This document shows, piece by piece, positions 46,173-57,844 of a DNA stretch of 64,000 nucleotides. Below the pieces are notes generated by a model. That model did not search any database. It was given only the letters and a program-made list of their open reading frames with translations, and was not told the DNA's origin. The position numbers and the translations under genes were made by a program. Origin of the DNA: Phenylobacterium deserti (GTDB taxonomy: Bacteria; Pseudomonadota; Alphaproteobacteria; Caulobacterales; Caulobacteraceae). How positions within the stretch are numbered: the first letter of the stretch is position 1; each line of letters opens with the position of its first letter. The DNA is taken from assembly GCA_945874825.1 (NCBI GenBank), contig CAMCIK010000009.1, positions 1 through 64,000 of the forward strand. The letters are read 5' to 3'.

Positions 46173-46822
46173 TTCCGGGCACCGAAGAGGGCTGAGCCCA
46201 CCCGGACATTGGTGGCACCAAAGGCGATGGCGGTCTCGAAGTCATCGCTCATGCCCATGGACAGGACGGGAAGGCCGTTGCGGGCCGCGATCCGGGCCAG
46301 CAGGCCGAAATGGGGACCCGCCGGTTCGCCCACCGGAGGAATGCACATCAGCCCCTCCACCGGCAGGGCAAGGTCACCGCGGACCCGGTCGAGGAAGGCG
46401 TCGGCGTCGGCCGGGAACACCCCGGCCTTCTGGGGCTCTTCACCGGTATTCACCTGGACCAGGAGGCGTGGCAGTCGCCCGGTCCTCTGGGCTGCAGCGA
46501 CAAGAGCCAGGGCCATCCGGTCCCGGTCGAGGCTCTCGATGACGTCGAAGAGGGCCGCGGCGGCCTCGGCCTTGTTGGTCTGGAGAGGCCCGATCAGCCG
46601 CAGCTCAAGCCCCTCCCGGCGGCCGGTCCAGCGGGCCTCGGCCTCCTGGACGCGATTCTCACCGAAGACCCTGTGCCCAGCGGCAACCACGGGAGCGATG
46701 GCCTCCCAGGGCTGCTGCTTGGAAACGGCGGTCAGGGTGACGCAGCCGGCCGGGCGGGTAGCGGCCTGCTCGGCGGCGACGATTCGGGCTAGGATGGCGT
46801 CGAGCGAGGGGGACACAGGCAT
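46169..46822 (-). CDS. YggS family pyridoxal-phosphate homeostasis protein
   Basis: A 217-residue protein from ATG 46822; a longer frame exists but lacks the family start. It has TLTAVSKQQPWEAI with the PLP-binding Lys, FGENRVQEAEARW, RLIGPLQTNKAEAA, LLVQVNTGEEPQKAG, GLMCIPP and LSMGMSDDFETAI...VRVGSALFG. YggS proteins bind PLP and keep vitamin B6 and amino-acid pools balanced; no catalytic activity is known. It is convergent with the L,D-transpeptidase gene. Confidence 0.93.
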   Translation of the reverse strand: MPVSPSLDAILARIVAAEQAATRPAGCVTLTAVSKQQPWEAIAPVVAAGHRVFGENRVQEAEARWTGRREGLELRLIGPLQTNKAEAAAALFDVIESLDRDRMALALVAAAQRTGRLPRLLVQVNTGEEPQKAGVFPADADAFLDRVRGDLALPVEGLMCIPPVGEPAGPHFGLLARIAARNGLPVLSMGMSDDFETAIAFGATNVRVGSALFGARN

Positions 46823-46907
46823 TTCCGGTTTCTGGACCGTCGGGCGGACCGCCGCATACCTAGGCCGGAGGCGGGGCGGGGGAAAGGCCCTGCCGCCGCC
46901 CCTCCTG

Positions 46908-47423
46908 GTGTTCACCGACCCGGGCCGGACGCCGGATCCTGTCGCCCTCGCCCGCCGGCTGCCCCGTGGGACGGGCCTGGTCTACCGGGCCTTTGGCGCG
47001 CCGGACCGGCTGGAGATCGCACGCGCCCTGGCGGCCGTTGCCCGGCGCCGGGGCCTGGTCTTGCTGGTAGGGGCTGACGCCGGACTGGCCGCACGGTCGG
47101 GCGCGGCGGGGCTACACCTTCCCGAGCGCCTCGCGGGCAGGGCCCCGAGCCTGAGGAAACCGGGCTGGCTGATCACGGCCGCCGCCCATTCCCCGCGGGC
47201 AGCGCGGCGGTCGGGAATTGACGCCTTCGTCCTGTCGGCGGTGTTCCCGTCGGCCTCGCCTTCAGCCGGCGCGCCCCTCGGGACCCTGCGCTTCGCGGCG
47301 CGGGTGAGGGCCGCCTCGGCGCCCGCCTATGCCCTCGGCGGAGTCGATGACACAACGGCGGGACGCCTGCGCATGACGGGCGCGGCGGGACTTGCAGGGG
47401 TCGGGTTCAGTCTCAGAACTTGA
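46908..47423 (+). CDS. Thiamine-phosphate synthase-like protein
   Basis: The coding part reads LVFTDPGRTPDPVALARRLP, LVLLVGADAGLAARSGAAGLHLPE, LITAAAHSPRAARRSGIDAFVLSAVFPSAS and a C-terminal AYALGGVDD and GLAGVG, which follow the ThiE TIM-barrel layout in shortened form. The start is uncertain: GTG 46908 lacks a ribosome site, and the frame is open back to ATG 46794, which would overlap the yggS start. Metal and pyrophosphate residues of true ThiE are only partly visible, so it may be a ThiE/TenI-like paralogue. Its stop overlaps the ntrZ 3' end. Confidence 0.65.
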   Translation: MFTDPGRTPDPVALARRLPRGTGLVYRAFGAPDRLEIARALAAVARRRGLVLLVGADAGLAARSGAAGLHLPERLAGRAPSLRKPGWLITAAAHSPRAARRSGIDAFVLSAVFPSASPSAGAPLGTLRFAARVRAASAPAYALGGVDDTTAGRLRMTGAAGLAGVGFSLRT

Positions 47424-47820
47424 AGGCAGTCTCGAGCCGGACCCGGGGGGCCGGCTGTTGCGGGGTGATCTTGCGCATGGCCTCAGGCTGGCCGGCCTGG
47501 TCACCCATGGACACCGCCCCACCGATCCTCAGGGCCGGTGAGACCCGGTAATAGGCCCCGGCCTTTACGTCCGCCCACTCAGCATCGCGGGTCGGAGCGG
47601 TCTGAACGTTGAAGGTCATGCCCCAGCGACCCTTGCGGGCGTCCCAGGTCAGGGAGTTTCCGCCCACGGAAGACGCGGACTGGTCCACCCGGACGGTGAA
47701 GTCGTCGGCCTTGCGCGCCGGCTCCGCATGCGCGATCGACGCCGCGCCGGCCAGGAAAGCCCCGGCGGCGAGCGAAGCGCAGGTGCGCAGGAGGGTCGCA
47801 CGAGAAGACATCATCACCAT
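47413..47820 (-). CDS. ntrZ: NtrZ-like periplasmic regulatory protein
   Basis: A 135-residue protein with a signal peptide (LLRTCASLAAGAFLAGAASIAHA, then EPAR) and a small beta-rich body: LTWDARKGRWGMTFNV, WADVKAGAYYRVSPALRIGGAV, and a C-terminal VRLETAFKF resembling a barrel strand. From memory this matches Caulobacter NtrZ, a periplasmic inhibitor of the NtrY sensor kinase, encoded at this genome position. The start could be any of three clustered ATGs (47820, 47814, 47811). It is convergent with the thiE-like gene by an 11-bp overlap. Confidence 0.72.
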   Translation of the reverse strand: MVMMSSRATLLRTCASLAAGAFLAGAASIAHAEPARKADDFTVRVDQSASSVGGNSLTWDARKGRWGMTFNVQTAPTRDAEWADVKAGAYYRVSPALRIGGAVSMGDQAGQPEAMRKITPQQPAPRVRLETAFKF

Positions 47821-47961
47821 TCTGGCTGTCTGGCAGCCGATTGCGCCGGGAAAAGGGCGAAGCTCACGCTTAAGGGCTCGGGATCGGTGGGGTCAACCTC
47901 GGTAAAGGTCCGGGGGCCCGAATCCCCGCCCACCTGTGGCGGCGGGGTCACGCGATTCCTG

Positions 47962-47989
47962 TTTGGCACCCGTCCCGGCGTTGATATAG
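47962..47989 (+). promoter_or_regulatory. Sigma-70-like promoter for DUF3576-leuS-lptE-holA
   Basis: TTGGCA (47962-47967) and TATAGA (47984-47989) are separated by 16 bp, 69 bp upstream of the DUF3576 start. This is one of the clearest -35/-10 pairs in the window, upstream of a run of same-strand genes that includes leuS, lptE and holA. Confidence 0.55.
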
Positions 47990-48057
47990 AGGGCGCGGCG
48001 CGGGGTGGCGCCGGTTCGCACCGCGGGGTGCGGGCCCTGAAGTGTGGAGCGGTGCGG

Positions 48058-48564
48058 ATGCCGTCTGAAACCGGAGTCCTGAAGAAGAGCCTGCGGGTGG
48101 GTCTGGCGATTCTCGCCGCCGCCTCGCTCGCCGCCTGCGCGTCGAATAGCGCTCCGAAGACCTTCGATGGCCAGGAGCCCCAGGGCTTCAACCCGTTCAG
48201 CGTCTTCGAGGGCGGCTCCGGGGGGGGCGACCGACCGGCCGTCTCCGTCAACGGCTATCTGTGGCGTGCGGCCTTGGACACCCTGTCCTTCATGCCCCTG
48301 TCCTCCGCCGATCCCTACGGCGGCGTGATCATCACAGACTGGTACGTCAATCCCGAGAAGCCCGACGAGCGCTTCAAGGCGACGGTCTACATCCTCGACA
48401 GTCGGCTTCGCGCCGATGGCCTGAACGTGGCCATCTTCCGGCAGGTCCGCGACGCGAAGGGGACCTGGACCGAGGCCCAGGTGAACGCCCAGACCGAGGT
48501 GGACGTCGAGAACGCGATACTTACACGGGCCCGGCAGGTGCGACTTTCGAGCGCGCCGGGCTGA
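48058..48564 (+). CDS. DUF3576 family lipoprotein
   Basis: A 168-residue protein from ATG 48058, with GGAG eight bases upstream. The N-terminus is a lipoprotein signal (VGLAILAAASLAAC). The DUF3576 core follows: FNPFSVFEGG, VSVNGYLWRAALDTLSFMPLSSADPYGGVIITDWY, then ERFKATVYILDSRLRADGLNVAIFRQ. The family is widespread in alphaproteobacteria, often next to leuS and lptE, suggesting an outer-membrane assembly role, but none is proven. It heads the leuS-lptE-holA run. Confidence 0.88.
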   Translation: MPSETGVLKKSLRVGLAILAAASLAACASNSAPKTFDGQEPQGFNPFSVFEGGSGGGDRPAVSVNGYLWRAALDTLSFMPLSSADPYGGVIITDWYVNPEKPDERFKATVYILDSRLRADGLNVAIFRQVRDAKGTWTEAQVNAQTEVDVENAILTRARQVRLSSAPG

Positions 48565-48695
48565 ACGCCGGACCTGTTCTGGCGTCGCCCACCGAACCTG
48601 ACCGGCGAAACCTGGCGGGCCTGAGGGGTCGAAGGGGATCGCCGGAGCGCCCCTCCCGGAGCCTTCCGGGGCCCTCCTTGACCTGATCCGACGGT

Positions 48696-51284
48696 ATGTC
48701 CGCCATGGCCAGATACAATCCCAAAGACACCGAGCCCAGGTGGAGACGCGCCTGGGAGACCGCAGACGCATTTCGCGCAGGCCCACCGGATCCCGCACGA
48801 CCCAAGTACTACGTCCTCGAGATGTTCCCCTACCCGTCGGGTCGGCTGCACATGGGCCATGTGCGCAACTACGCCCTTGGCGACGTCATTGCGCGGTACA
48901 AGCGCGCCCGGGGCTTCAATGTCCTTCACCCCATGGGCTGGGACGCCTTTGGCCTGCCCGCCGAGAACGCGGCCATGGAGCGCGGCGTCGACCCCAAGGC
49001 CTGGACCTACGACAACATCAGCCGGATGCGGGACGAGCTGAAGGAGCTTGGCCTGTCCATTGACTGGTCGCGGGAGTTCGCGACCTGCGACGTGGGCTAT
49101 TATGGACGCCAACAGGCCTGGTTCCTGGACCTGTTCGAGAAGGGGCTGGTCTATCGCAAGGAGAGCGTGGTCAACTGGGACCCGGTGGACCAGACGGTCC
49201 TCGCCAACGAGCAGGTCATCGACGGCCGGGGCTGGCGATCCGGCGCAGTCGTGGAGAAGCGCCGGCTCAGCCAGTGGTTCCTGCGGATCACAGATTACGC
49301 CGACGCCCTGACCGACGACCTGAAGACCCTTGAGCGCTGGCCCGAGAAGGTCCGGGTCATGCAGGAGAACTGGATTGGCCGCTCGCGGGGGGCCCGCTTC
49401 GCCTTCCGCTTCACCGATCCCGCGCGAACGGATGGGTTGGAGGTCTATACGACCCGACCCGACACCCTGTTCGGGGCCGCCTTTGTGGGCGTGGCCGCCG
49501 ACCATCCCCTGGCGGCGGAAGTCGCGGCGGCCAGCCCCGAAGCGGCGGCCTTCGTCGACGCCTGCCGGCGCGGGGCGGTGTCAGAGGCCGAGATCGAAAC
49601 CGCCGAGAAACTGGGCTTTGATACGGGCCTGCGGGTCCGCCACCCCTTCGACCCCGACCAGGAACTGCCAGTCTGGATCGCCAACTTCATCCTGATGGAC
49701 TACGGCACGGGTGCCATCTTCGGCTGCCCGGCCCATGACCAGCGTGACCTGGACTTCGCCCGGAAGTATGGCCTGCCGGTCCGACCGGTCGTCCTGCCCC
49801 CGGGGGCGGACCCGGCGGCCTTCGAGGTTGGCGAGGGGGCCTGGACCGGACCGGGGGCCCTGTTCAACTCCGGATTCCTCGATGGCCTGGACATCGAATC
49901 CGCCAAGGCGGCGGCCATCGCCCGGCTGGAGGCGGATGGCGCCGGCGAAGGTGCCACGGTCTTCCGCCTGAGGGACTGGGGCGTCTCGCGCCAGCGAGCC
50001 TGGGGATGTCCGATTCCGGTCATCCACTGTGGGGCCTGCGGCGTAGTGGCGGCACCCCGGGAAAGCCTGCCCGTCGCCCACCCCGCGGACATCGTCTTCG
50101 GCAAGACCGGCAATGCCCTCGACCGCCATCCCACCTGGAAGCATGTCGCCTGCCCCGCCTGTAGCGGCCCGGCGCAGAGGGAAACCGACACCCTCGACAC
50201 CTTTGTGGATTCCTCCTGGTACTTCGCCCGGTTCACCGATGTCGAGGCCACCGAGCCGATCCAGCGTCAGGCGGCGGACTACTGGCTGCCTGTGGACCAG
50301 TACATCGGCGGGATCGAGCACGCGGTCCTTCACCTCCTCTATGCAAGGTTCGTCACCAAGGCCCTGGCCGATGCCGGCTACCTGTCGGTCCGCGAGCCCT
50401 TCGACGGCCTGTTCACGCAAGGGATGGTGACCCACGAGACCTACCGCCTCCAGAGCGGCGAATGGGTGGAGCCCGGCGAGGTGGCCATCGAGACCGAGGA
50501 CCGGACACGACGGGCCCGCCTCCTGTCCAACGGCACGCCCGTGGTCATCGGCGACCCTGAGAAGATGTCCAAGTCCAAGAAGAACACCGTGTCCCCCGGG
50601 GAGATCTTCGAGGTCTATGGGGTCGACGCCGCGCGCCTGTTCGTGCTGTCCGACTCGCCTCCGGAACGGGACGCCCAATGGTCCAACGCCGGGGTCGAAG
50701 GTGCCTGGCGGTTCGTCAACCGGGTCTGGGCCGAATTCGACAGCCAGCCAGCCGGCCCGCACGCAGCCGATCCAGCCCACCCCGGGGCCGAGGCGCTGCG
50801 CCGGGCGACCCACCGCCTGACCCGGGCGGTGACCGAGGCCATCGAGACCTTCCGGTTCAATTCCGGGATCGCCCGCCTCTACGAATTCCTCAACCTCCTG
50901 AAGGAGCACAAGGCCGAGGGCGCAGAAACCGCGATCCTGGCCGAACGGGCTGCGGCCCTGTCGACCTTCGCCCGGCTCATCGCCCCCTTTACCCCACACC
51001 TGGCCGAGGAGTGCTGGGCCCGCGTCGGTGGCGAGGGCATGGTGGTTTTCGCACCCTGGCCCGCCTTCGACGAGGCCCTCACCCGGGAGGCCGAGCTCAC
51101 CCTGCCGGTTCAGGTCAATGGCAAGCGGCGCTGGGAGATCCGGGCGTTGGCTGGCGCGGATCCGGCCGAGGTCGAGAAGTTGGTGCTTGACGACCCGGAG
51201 ACCGCCCGGCGTCTTGAGGGGCTGAACATCCGCAAGGTGATTGTGGTGAAGGACCGTATCGTCAACATCGTGGCGGCCCCGTGA
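48696..51284 (+). CDS. leuS: Leucyl-tRNA synthetase
   Basis: An 862-residue class I synthetase. The HIGH motif appears as HMGH in [16 protein letters not shown] near residue 53, the CP1 editing domain has [14 protein letters not shown], and KMSKSKKN is near residue 623. The C-terminal anticodon-binding and Leu-specific domains end in [12 protein letters not shown]. It charges tRNA-Leu and proofreads mischarged residues. ATG 48705 is a possible alternative start. The stop overlaps the lptE GTG start (GTGA, 51281-51284). Confidence 0.98.
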   Translation: MSAMARYNPKDTEPRWRRAWETADAFRAGPPDPARPKYYVLEMFPYPSGRLHMGHVRNYALGDVIARYKRARGFNVLHPMGWDAFGLPAENAAMERGVDPKAWTYDNISRMRDELKELGLSIDWSREFATCDVGYYGRQQAWFLDLFEKGLVYRKESVVNWDPVDQTVLANEQVIDGRGWRSGAVVEKRRLSQWFLRITDYADALTDDLKTLERWPEKVRVMQENWIGRSRGARFAFRFTDPARTDGLEVYTTRPDTLFGAAFVGVAADHPLAAEVAAASPEAAAFVDACRRGAVSEAEIETAEKLGFDTGLRVRHPFDPDQELPVWIANFILMDYGTGAIFGCPAHDQRDLDFARKYGLPVRPVVLPPGADPAAFEVGEGAWTGPGALFNSGFLDGLDIESAKAAAIARLEADGAGEGATVFRLRDWGVSRQRAWGCPIPVIHCGACGVVAAPRESLPVAHPADIVFGKTGNALDRHPTWKHVACPACSGPAQRETDTLDTFVDSSWYFARFTDVEATEPIQRQAADYWLPVDQYIGGIEHAVLHLLYARFVTKALADAGYLSVREPFDGLFTQGMVTHETYRLQSGEWVEPGEVAIETEDRTRRARLLSNGTPVVIGDPEKMSKSKKNTVSPGEIFEVYGVDAARLFVLSDSPPERDAQWSNAGVEGAWRFVNRVWAEFDSQPAGPHAADPAHPGAEALRRATHRLTRAVTEAIETFRFNSGIARLYEFLNLLKEHKAEGAETAILAERAAALSTFARLIAPFTPHLAEECWARVGGEGMVVFAPWPAFDEALTREAELTLPVQVNGKRRWEIRALAGADPAEVEKLVLDDPETARRLEGLNIRKVIVVKDRIVNIVAAP

Positions 51285-51778
51285 GGGCGGGCCCAGCCCT
51301 TGCGGGCCTGGCCGGAGCCCTCTGCCTGGGCCTGGCCGGCTGCGGCTTTACGCCCCTTTACGCCAGCCCGGAGATCGGTCCGGCCCTCGCCGCCGTCGAG
51401 GTCACCACACCCGAAGGCCGGGCCGGTGCCCTCCTGCGCGAGCAGCTGGACGACGCCCTCGGCCATCGGGCCTCCCTGCCGCCCGCCTACCGACTGGACG
51501 TGGCCCTCTCCGAGCTCCGGTATCCCCGGGGCGTGCGGGTGGACAATGTCGCCACGCGGTATGAATACGTCCTGACTGCCGCCTACACCCTCACCGCCTC
51601 TTCGGGGGGAGAGCCGCTGAAGACCGGCACGGTCCGGGTCGAGCTGACCTACGACTCGGCGGACCAGCCCTATGCCTCGGTCATCGCCCAGCAGGACGCC
51701 CAGGCCCGGGGGGCGCAGGAGGCGGCCCGCCGGATCCAGGTCGAGCTGTCCAGCTTCCTGGCCAGCCAGCGGTCCTGA
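51281..51778 (+). CDS. lptE: LPS assembly lipoprotein LptE
   Basis: A 165-residue lipoprotein starting at GTG 51281, inside the leuS stop. The signal [13 protein letters not shown] is followed by GFTPLYA, a hallmark of LptE. The rest fits the fold: [37 protein letters not shown] and a long C-terminal helix ([23 protein letters not shown]). LptE plugs the LptD barrel and helps insert LPS in the outer membrane. The leuS-lptE-holA order is conserved in proteobacteria. Confidence 0.93.
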   Translation: MRAGPALAGLAGALCLGLAGCGFTPLYASPEIGPALAAVEVTTPEGRAGALLREQLDDALGHRASLPPAYRLDVALSELRYPRGVRVDNVATRYEYVLTAAYTLTASSGGEPLKTGTVRVELTYDSADQPYASVIAQQDAQARGAQEAARRIQVELSSFLASQRS

Positions 51779-51783
51779 ACGGG

Positions 51784-52836
51784 GTGATCCTCAGCCGCCG
51801 TCCCGACCTCGAGCGCTTCCTGGCCCGGCCAGACCCCGGGATCCGGGCGGCCGTGATCTACGGGCGGGACCTCGGCGTGGTCCGGGAACGGGCCGCACAG
51901 TTGGCGAAACAGGTCACCGAGGACCCCGACGATCCGTTCAATGTTGCCCTCCTGACCGAGGGCGACCTGGCCGGGGATGACGCCCGCCTCGAGGGCGAGC
52001 TGGCCGCTCAGTCCCTGATGGGCGGGCGAAGGCTGGTGCGCCTTAGGCTGGGCGGGGAGCGGGCAGCGAGTGAGAAGCTCGCGGTGGAGGCCCTGTCCCG
52101 CCTCCTGGCCGGGGAGCTGAACCCCGACGCCTTCCTTCTGGTCGAAGCCGGGGCGCTGGGCCGGGATTCAGCCCTCCGGAAGGCCGCCGAGAAGGCGCCG
52201 GCCTGTGCCGTCATCCCTTGCTACGAGGACGAGGTGGGTGATGTCGCCCGGATGACACGGGAGGCCCTGGCCAAGGATGGGGTGGGCCTCAACGCTGAGG
52301 CGCTCGCCCTCTTCGTCGGAAGGCTACCCCACGAGCGCGGCGTGGCCCGGCGGGAGATCGAGCGCCTCGCCCTCTTCCTGGGCCCCGGGTCTGGGGTGAC
52401 AGCGGGACCCAAGGACCTGGACGCCTTCCTGGGCGTCGAGCCTGAGGCCTCCCTAGCCGGAGCAGCCTCAGACGCCTTTGGCGGGAGGCTGGCCGAGGCC
52501 CAGGCGGGCCTGAGACGGGCAGCGCTGGAGGGGCTTTCGGGTCCTGGTGCGGTCCGGGCACTCGGCATGCACCTGGGAAAGCTCCGGCGTACCCTTACCC
52601 TCGCCCGAAACGGGGCCGGTCTTCAGGAGGCGGCCAAGGCCTCGGGGGTTTTCTGGAAGGACGAACGCGAGTTCCTGCGCCAGGCGAGGTCCTGGAGCCT
52701 GGAGACCCTCGACGGTGTCCAGGGCGATATCCTGGCTGCGGACCGGGCCTGCAAGACCGCCCGGGCACCGGACGTCCTCATCACCGAGAGGCTGGCCCTT
52801 CAGATCGCCGCAAGGGCCAGGCGAATCGGGCTCTAG
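51784..52836 (+). CDS. holA: DNA polymerase III delta subunit
   Basis: A 350-residue protein starting at GTG 51784, five bases after lptE. It has the delta-subunit layout: AVIYGRDLGVVRERAAQLAKQV at the start, LAAQSLMGGRRLVRLR, LNPDAFLLVEAGALGRDSALRK, ACAVIPCYEDE, then GVARREIERLALFLG and a helical C-terminal collar (EFLRQARSW; AADRACKTA). Delta opens the beta clamp during loading. Confidence 0.93.
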   Translation: MILSRRPDLERFLARPDPGIRAAVIYGRDLGVVRERAAQLAKQVTEDPDDPFNVALLTEGDLAGDDARLEGELAAQSLMGGRRLVRLRLGGERAASEKLAVEALSRLLAGELNPDAFLLVEAGALGRDSALRKAAEKAPACAVIPCYEDEVGDVARMTREALAKDGVGLNAEALALFVGRLPHERGVARREIERLALFLGPGSGVTAGPKDLDAFLGVEPEASLAGAASDAFGGRLAEAQAGLRRAALEGLSGPGAVRALGMHLGKLRRTLTLARNGAGLQEAAKASGVFWKDEREFLRQARSWSLETLDGVQGDILAADRACKTARAPDVLITERLALQIAARARRIGL

Positions 52837-52860
52837 ATCATAACGTCCGTCTACTGACGC

Positions 52861-53589
52861 TTAGCCGGCGATCACAATGCGGTAGCCCGCGTCGTAGGCG
52901 TCGAGGCCCTTCAACCCGGCGAAGCGCCGTTCCCAGGCACCAGAATCCAAGTCTGAGCGGAGACGCTCCAGTCCGGCGAGCGGATCGCCGAGGGCGCGGA
53001 ACGAGGAGCTGCCCGAGCGTAGGCGCGGGTCAAGATAGGCCTCAGGGCGACGCCAGTAGGCGTAGAGAAGCCCGTCTACGCAGTCATGGGGGATCTCCAG
53101 GGGCTCGAGGCGAACCGAACCGAGGGCCGCCGTGTAATCGGTAAGGGCTGGCATTTGTGCCTCGTCGAGGGCCGCCAGTTCGGGAAGATAGTCGGTCAGC
53201 CAGGGCCGGGCGCGGGGATCAAAGGTCAGGATGACGATCCGGCCCCGAGTCACCCGCCTCAGCTCGCGAAGACCGGCAACGGGATCGGGCCAGTGGTGCA
53301 CGGTCAGCACGGCGAGCGCAGCCTCGAAGGCCCCATCGACGAAGGGTAGGTGCGCCGCCACCGCTTGGATCGTGGGTGCGGCACCCTGCGGGCGTTGACG
53401 GATCATCTCCCGGGAAGGCTCAACGGCGACGACCCGCCGGTCTTGCGGCTCGTAGTTTCCCGTCCCCGCCCCAATGTTCAGTAGGCTGGCCGACGGGCCC
53501 AGGGCGGCAGCCAGCCGGGCAGCGATCCGGGGGTCCGGGCGCCTGAGGCCGGCGTAGCCGTCTCCGATCTGGTCATAGAGGGCGGTCAT
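52861..53589 (-). CDS. Class I SAM-dependent methyltransferase
   Basis: A 242-residue protein. LLNIGAGTGNYEP is the SAM-binding motif I, VVAVEPSREMI motif II and AALAVLTVHHWPDPVAGLRELRRV motifs IV-V, as in UbiE-like small-molecule methyltransferases. The C-terminal part (PHDCVDGLLYAYWRRPEAYLD) is less conserved. It sits between holA and parB, where Caulobacter relatives usually have nothing, so it may be a local insertion. Substrate unknown. Confidence 0.85.
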   Translation of the reverse strand: MTALYDQIGDGYAGLRRPDPRIAARLAAALGPSASLLNIGAGTGNYEPQDRRVVAVEPSREMIRQRPQGAAPTIQAVAAHLPFVDGAFEAALAVLTVHHWPDPVAGLRELRRVTRGRIVILTFDPRARPWLTDYLPELAALDEAQMPALTDYTAALGSVRLEPLEIPHDCVDGLLYAYWRRPEAYLDPRLRSGSSSFRALGDPLAGLERLRSDLDSGAWERRFAGLKGLDAYDAGYRIVIAG

Positions 53590-53618
53590 GGGCAGGGGTC
53601 CGCGAGAAGGCCGCGGGT

Positions 53619-54485
53619 CTAGCGGCGCGAGAGCCGCCGGCAGATTTCGTCGAGTTGCTCGAGGGTCGTGTACCGGATCTGTACCTCGCCGTGTCCGTCC
53701 CGGTCGGAGATTTCCACCCGAAGGCCCAGGGCGGCGGACAGGTCCGCCTCGAGGGCGGCTGTGTCCGCATCCTTTCTACCCGTCTTCCGACGTGTCGAGG
53801 CCCCCGGGGATCCGGGCTCCTGGAGGCGGCGGACCAGGGCCTCGGTATCGCGCACCGACAAGCCCCGTTCAATCACCTGACGGGCGGTCGCCAGGACGTC
53901 CGGAGCCCCGAGCAGAGCACGGGCATGTCCAGCGGTCAGCTCTGCCTCCGCCAGCCTGAGCTGGACTTCGGCCGGCAGGGCGAGCAGCCGTACGGCATTG
54001 GCCACGTGCGGGCGGCTCTTGCCCATGGCCTCGGCCACCTCGGCCTGGGTGCGGCCATACTGTTCGATCAGCCTCTGATAGCCCGCCGCCTCCTCGATCG
54101 GGGTCAGGGACTCGCGCTGGACGTTCTCGGCGATGGCCGCCTCGAGCTGGGCGAGGTCCGTCATTTGACGGATCAGGGCGGGAATGGCGTGGAGCCCGGC
54201 CCTCTGGGAGGCCAGCCAGCGCCTCTCGCCAGCAATCAGCTCGTAGTGATCCTGCCTGGAAGGATGGGGCCGCACGAGGATTGGCTGGAGTACGCCGCTG
54301 TCCCGGATGGACTCCGCCAGACCTTCCAACTCCTCCGCGGCGAACCGGGAGCGCGGCTGGCCCTCGAACCGGTGAATCCGGTCGAGGGGGATCTCGCTGA
54401 CGCTGCCGGGAGGCGGTGGTGGTGGCGGCGCCGCCTCTCCGAGAAGGGCCGAGAGACCCCGTCCAAGTCCGCGCTTTTCCGCCAT
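53619..54485 (-). CDS. parB: Chromosome partitioning protein ParB
   Basis: A 288-residue protein. The N-terminal KRGLGRGLSALLG binds ParA. The CTPase/parS-binding domain has HYELIAGERRWLAS with GERR, and ENVQRESLTPIEEAAGYQRL; the helix-turn-helix reads RTQAEVAEAMGKSRPHVANAVRLL, then LTAGHARALLG. A C-terminal dimerisation segment ends EQLDEICRRLSRR. ParB loads on parS, slides as a CTP-dependent clamp and, with ParA, segregates origins. It lies 10 bp after parA. Confidence 0.97.
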   Translation of the reverse strand: MAEKRGLGRGLSALLGEAAPPPPPPPGSVSEIPLDRIHRFEGQPRSRFAAEELEGLAESIRDSGVLQPILVRPHPSRQDHYELIAGERRWLASQRAGLHAIPALIRQMTDLAQLEAAIAENVQRESLTPIEEAAGYQRLIEQYGRTQAEVAEAMGKSRPHVANAVRLLALPAEVQLRLAEAELTAGHARALLGAPDVLATARQVIERGLSVRDTEALVRRLQEPGSPGASTRRKTGRKDADTAALEADLSAALGLRVEISDRDGHGEVQIRYTTLEQLDEICRRLSRR

Positions 54486-54495
54486 CCGGGCCTCC

Positions 54496-55350
54496 TCAGG
54501 CCGCCTCGCGCCGGGCGCGTTCGCGCTGGACGACCTCGCGCGCCAGCCTCAGATAGGCCTGGCTGCCGGCACAGTTGATGTCATAGACCAGCACCGGCTT
54601 GCCGAAGGATGGAGCCTCGGAAACCCGGACGTTTCGGGGGATAACCGTCTGGTAAACAGTCTCACCAAAATGGCTCCTCACATCGCCGGCCACCTGTTCC
54701 GATAAGCGGTTGCGGCGGTCGAACATGGTCAGCACCACACCCTGGATTTCAAGCCGGGGGTTCAGGCTACCGCGTACCAGGTCCACAGTGCGCATCAGCT
54801 GGCTCAGGCCTTCCAGGGCGAAGAACTCACACTGCATGGGAACGAGTACCGCATCGGCCGCCGCCATGGCGTTGACGGTGAGCAGGTTGAGCGAGGGCGG
54901 GCAGTCAATCAGCACATAGGTATACCGCCCCGAAGCCCGCACCGCCTCAAGGGCGTCGCGCAGGCGGAAGGAACGGCGGGCCTCCCGTCCAAGCTCGATC
55001 TCCACGCCAGAAAGATCAGGGTCGGCGGGCGCCAGGTCCAGGCCCGGCAAGCGGGTCGGGGTGACGGCGTCGAGGAGGGGGCTGGCACCCATCAGCACAT
55101 CGTAGAGGGTGATGCGGCGCTCGGCGCGCGGCACGCCCAAGCCCGTCGACGCGTTGCCCTGGGGGTCGGAGTCGATGAGGAGGACGCGCTCGCCTACGGC
55201 AGCGAGGGCGGTGCCCAGGTTGATGGCCGTTGTGGTCTTACCCACCCCGCCCTTCTGATTGGCGACGACGAGGACGCGGAGGGGACGGACGGCTTCAGCG
55301 ACGGGGGGCACGACCGGAACTCCGGATACGAAGGATGCGGCCTCGATCAT
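54496..55350 (-). CDS. parA: Chromosome partitioning ATPase ParA
   Basis: A 284-residue deviant Walker ATPase. NQKGGVGKTTTAINLG holds Lys33 and Lys38, LLIDSDPQGNASTGLG is the A' motif, and YVLIDCPPSLNLLTVNAM the Walker B region. The start is uncertain: ATG 55350 overlaps rsmG by 56 bp, while GTG 55311, with GGAG eight bases upstream, overlaps by 17 bp and gives a length closer to other ParA proteins. It moves ParB-parS complexes along the nucleoid. Confidence 0.96.
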   Translation of the reverse strand: MIEAASFVSGVPVVPPVAEAVRPLRVLVVANQKGGVGKTTTAINLGTALAAVGERVLLIDSDPQGNASTGLGVPRAERRITLYDVLMGASPLLDAVTPTRLPGLDLAPADPDLSGVEIELGREARRSFRLRDALEAVRASGRYTYVLIDCPPSLNLLTVNAMAAADAVLVPMQCEFFALEGLSQLMRTVDLVRGSLNPRLEIQGVVLTMFDRRNRLSEQVAGDVRSHFGETVYQTVIPRNVRVSEAPSFGKPVLVYDINCAGSQAYLRLAREVVQRERARREAA

Positions 55351-55922
55351 CGCTCAGACTGGGCAGGATATCCACCTCAAAATCCCATGATCTTGTGGCA
55401 TCTTCAATTTCAGCCACAACATCTTGACCTTTGAGGAACAATGCCCCCGCCCCTCTCCGGAAGTAGGGCCGGGCGTAGCCAAGCAGCCGCACCAGGGGCG
55501 CGCAAGCCCTCGAGGTGACAATATCCACAGACAGGTCAAGCGCTTCGGCCCGGGCGTTGTGGACGGTCGCGGGCAGACCGAGCTCCTCTGTCACAGCCTC
55601 GAGGAAACGGCAGCGTTTGGCCATGCTTTCAACCAGGTGGACGTGAAAGCCCGGGCGATCCCGGTTGAGTATGGCCAGGACGGCGCCGGGAAGACCCGCT
55701 CCTGTTCCCAGGTCCGCCCAGGTCATGGCCTCAGGCGCGAGGGGGAGAAGTTGGGCCGAGTCCAGGGCATGCCGGGACCAGAAGGTGGAAAGGGTGGCAG
55801 GGCCCACCAGGTTCATCCTCTGGTTCCAGTCCTCAAGCCGGGCCCGATAGATCTCCAGATCCGCCAGGGCGCGGTCATCGGCGCCCGTCAGGGCGGCGAA
55901 AGCCTCTGGGGTCAGGGGGGTA

Positions 55923-55945
<23 letters not shown>
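55295..55945 (-). CDS. rsmG: 16S rRNA (guanine527-N7)-methyltransferase
   Basis: A 216-residue protein of the GidB family: [17 protein letters not shown] at the N-terminus, [17 protein letters not shown] as SAM motif [32 protein letters not shown] and FLKGQDV. It methylates G527 of 16S rRNA. It overlaps mnmG upstream (23 bp) and parA downstream, the standard mnmG-rsmG-parA-parB order near origins. Confidence 0.97.
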
Positions 55946-57767
<1,822 letters not shown>

Positions 57768-57826
57768 GCGCTCTTCCCGCTTCTGAAGGTCCCGGAAGCG
57801 GCGACGTCCTACACCAGATCGGCCGG

Positions 57827-57842
57827 GGTTTCACGTGAAACA
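57827..57842. promoter_or_regulatory. parS site between mnmE and mnmG
   Basis: GGTTTCACGTGAAACA, identical to the site in mnmG, lies in the 77-bp gap between the mnmE stop (57845) and the mnmG start (57767). Confidence 0.93.
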
Positions 57843-57844
57843 GA

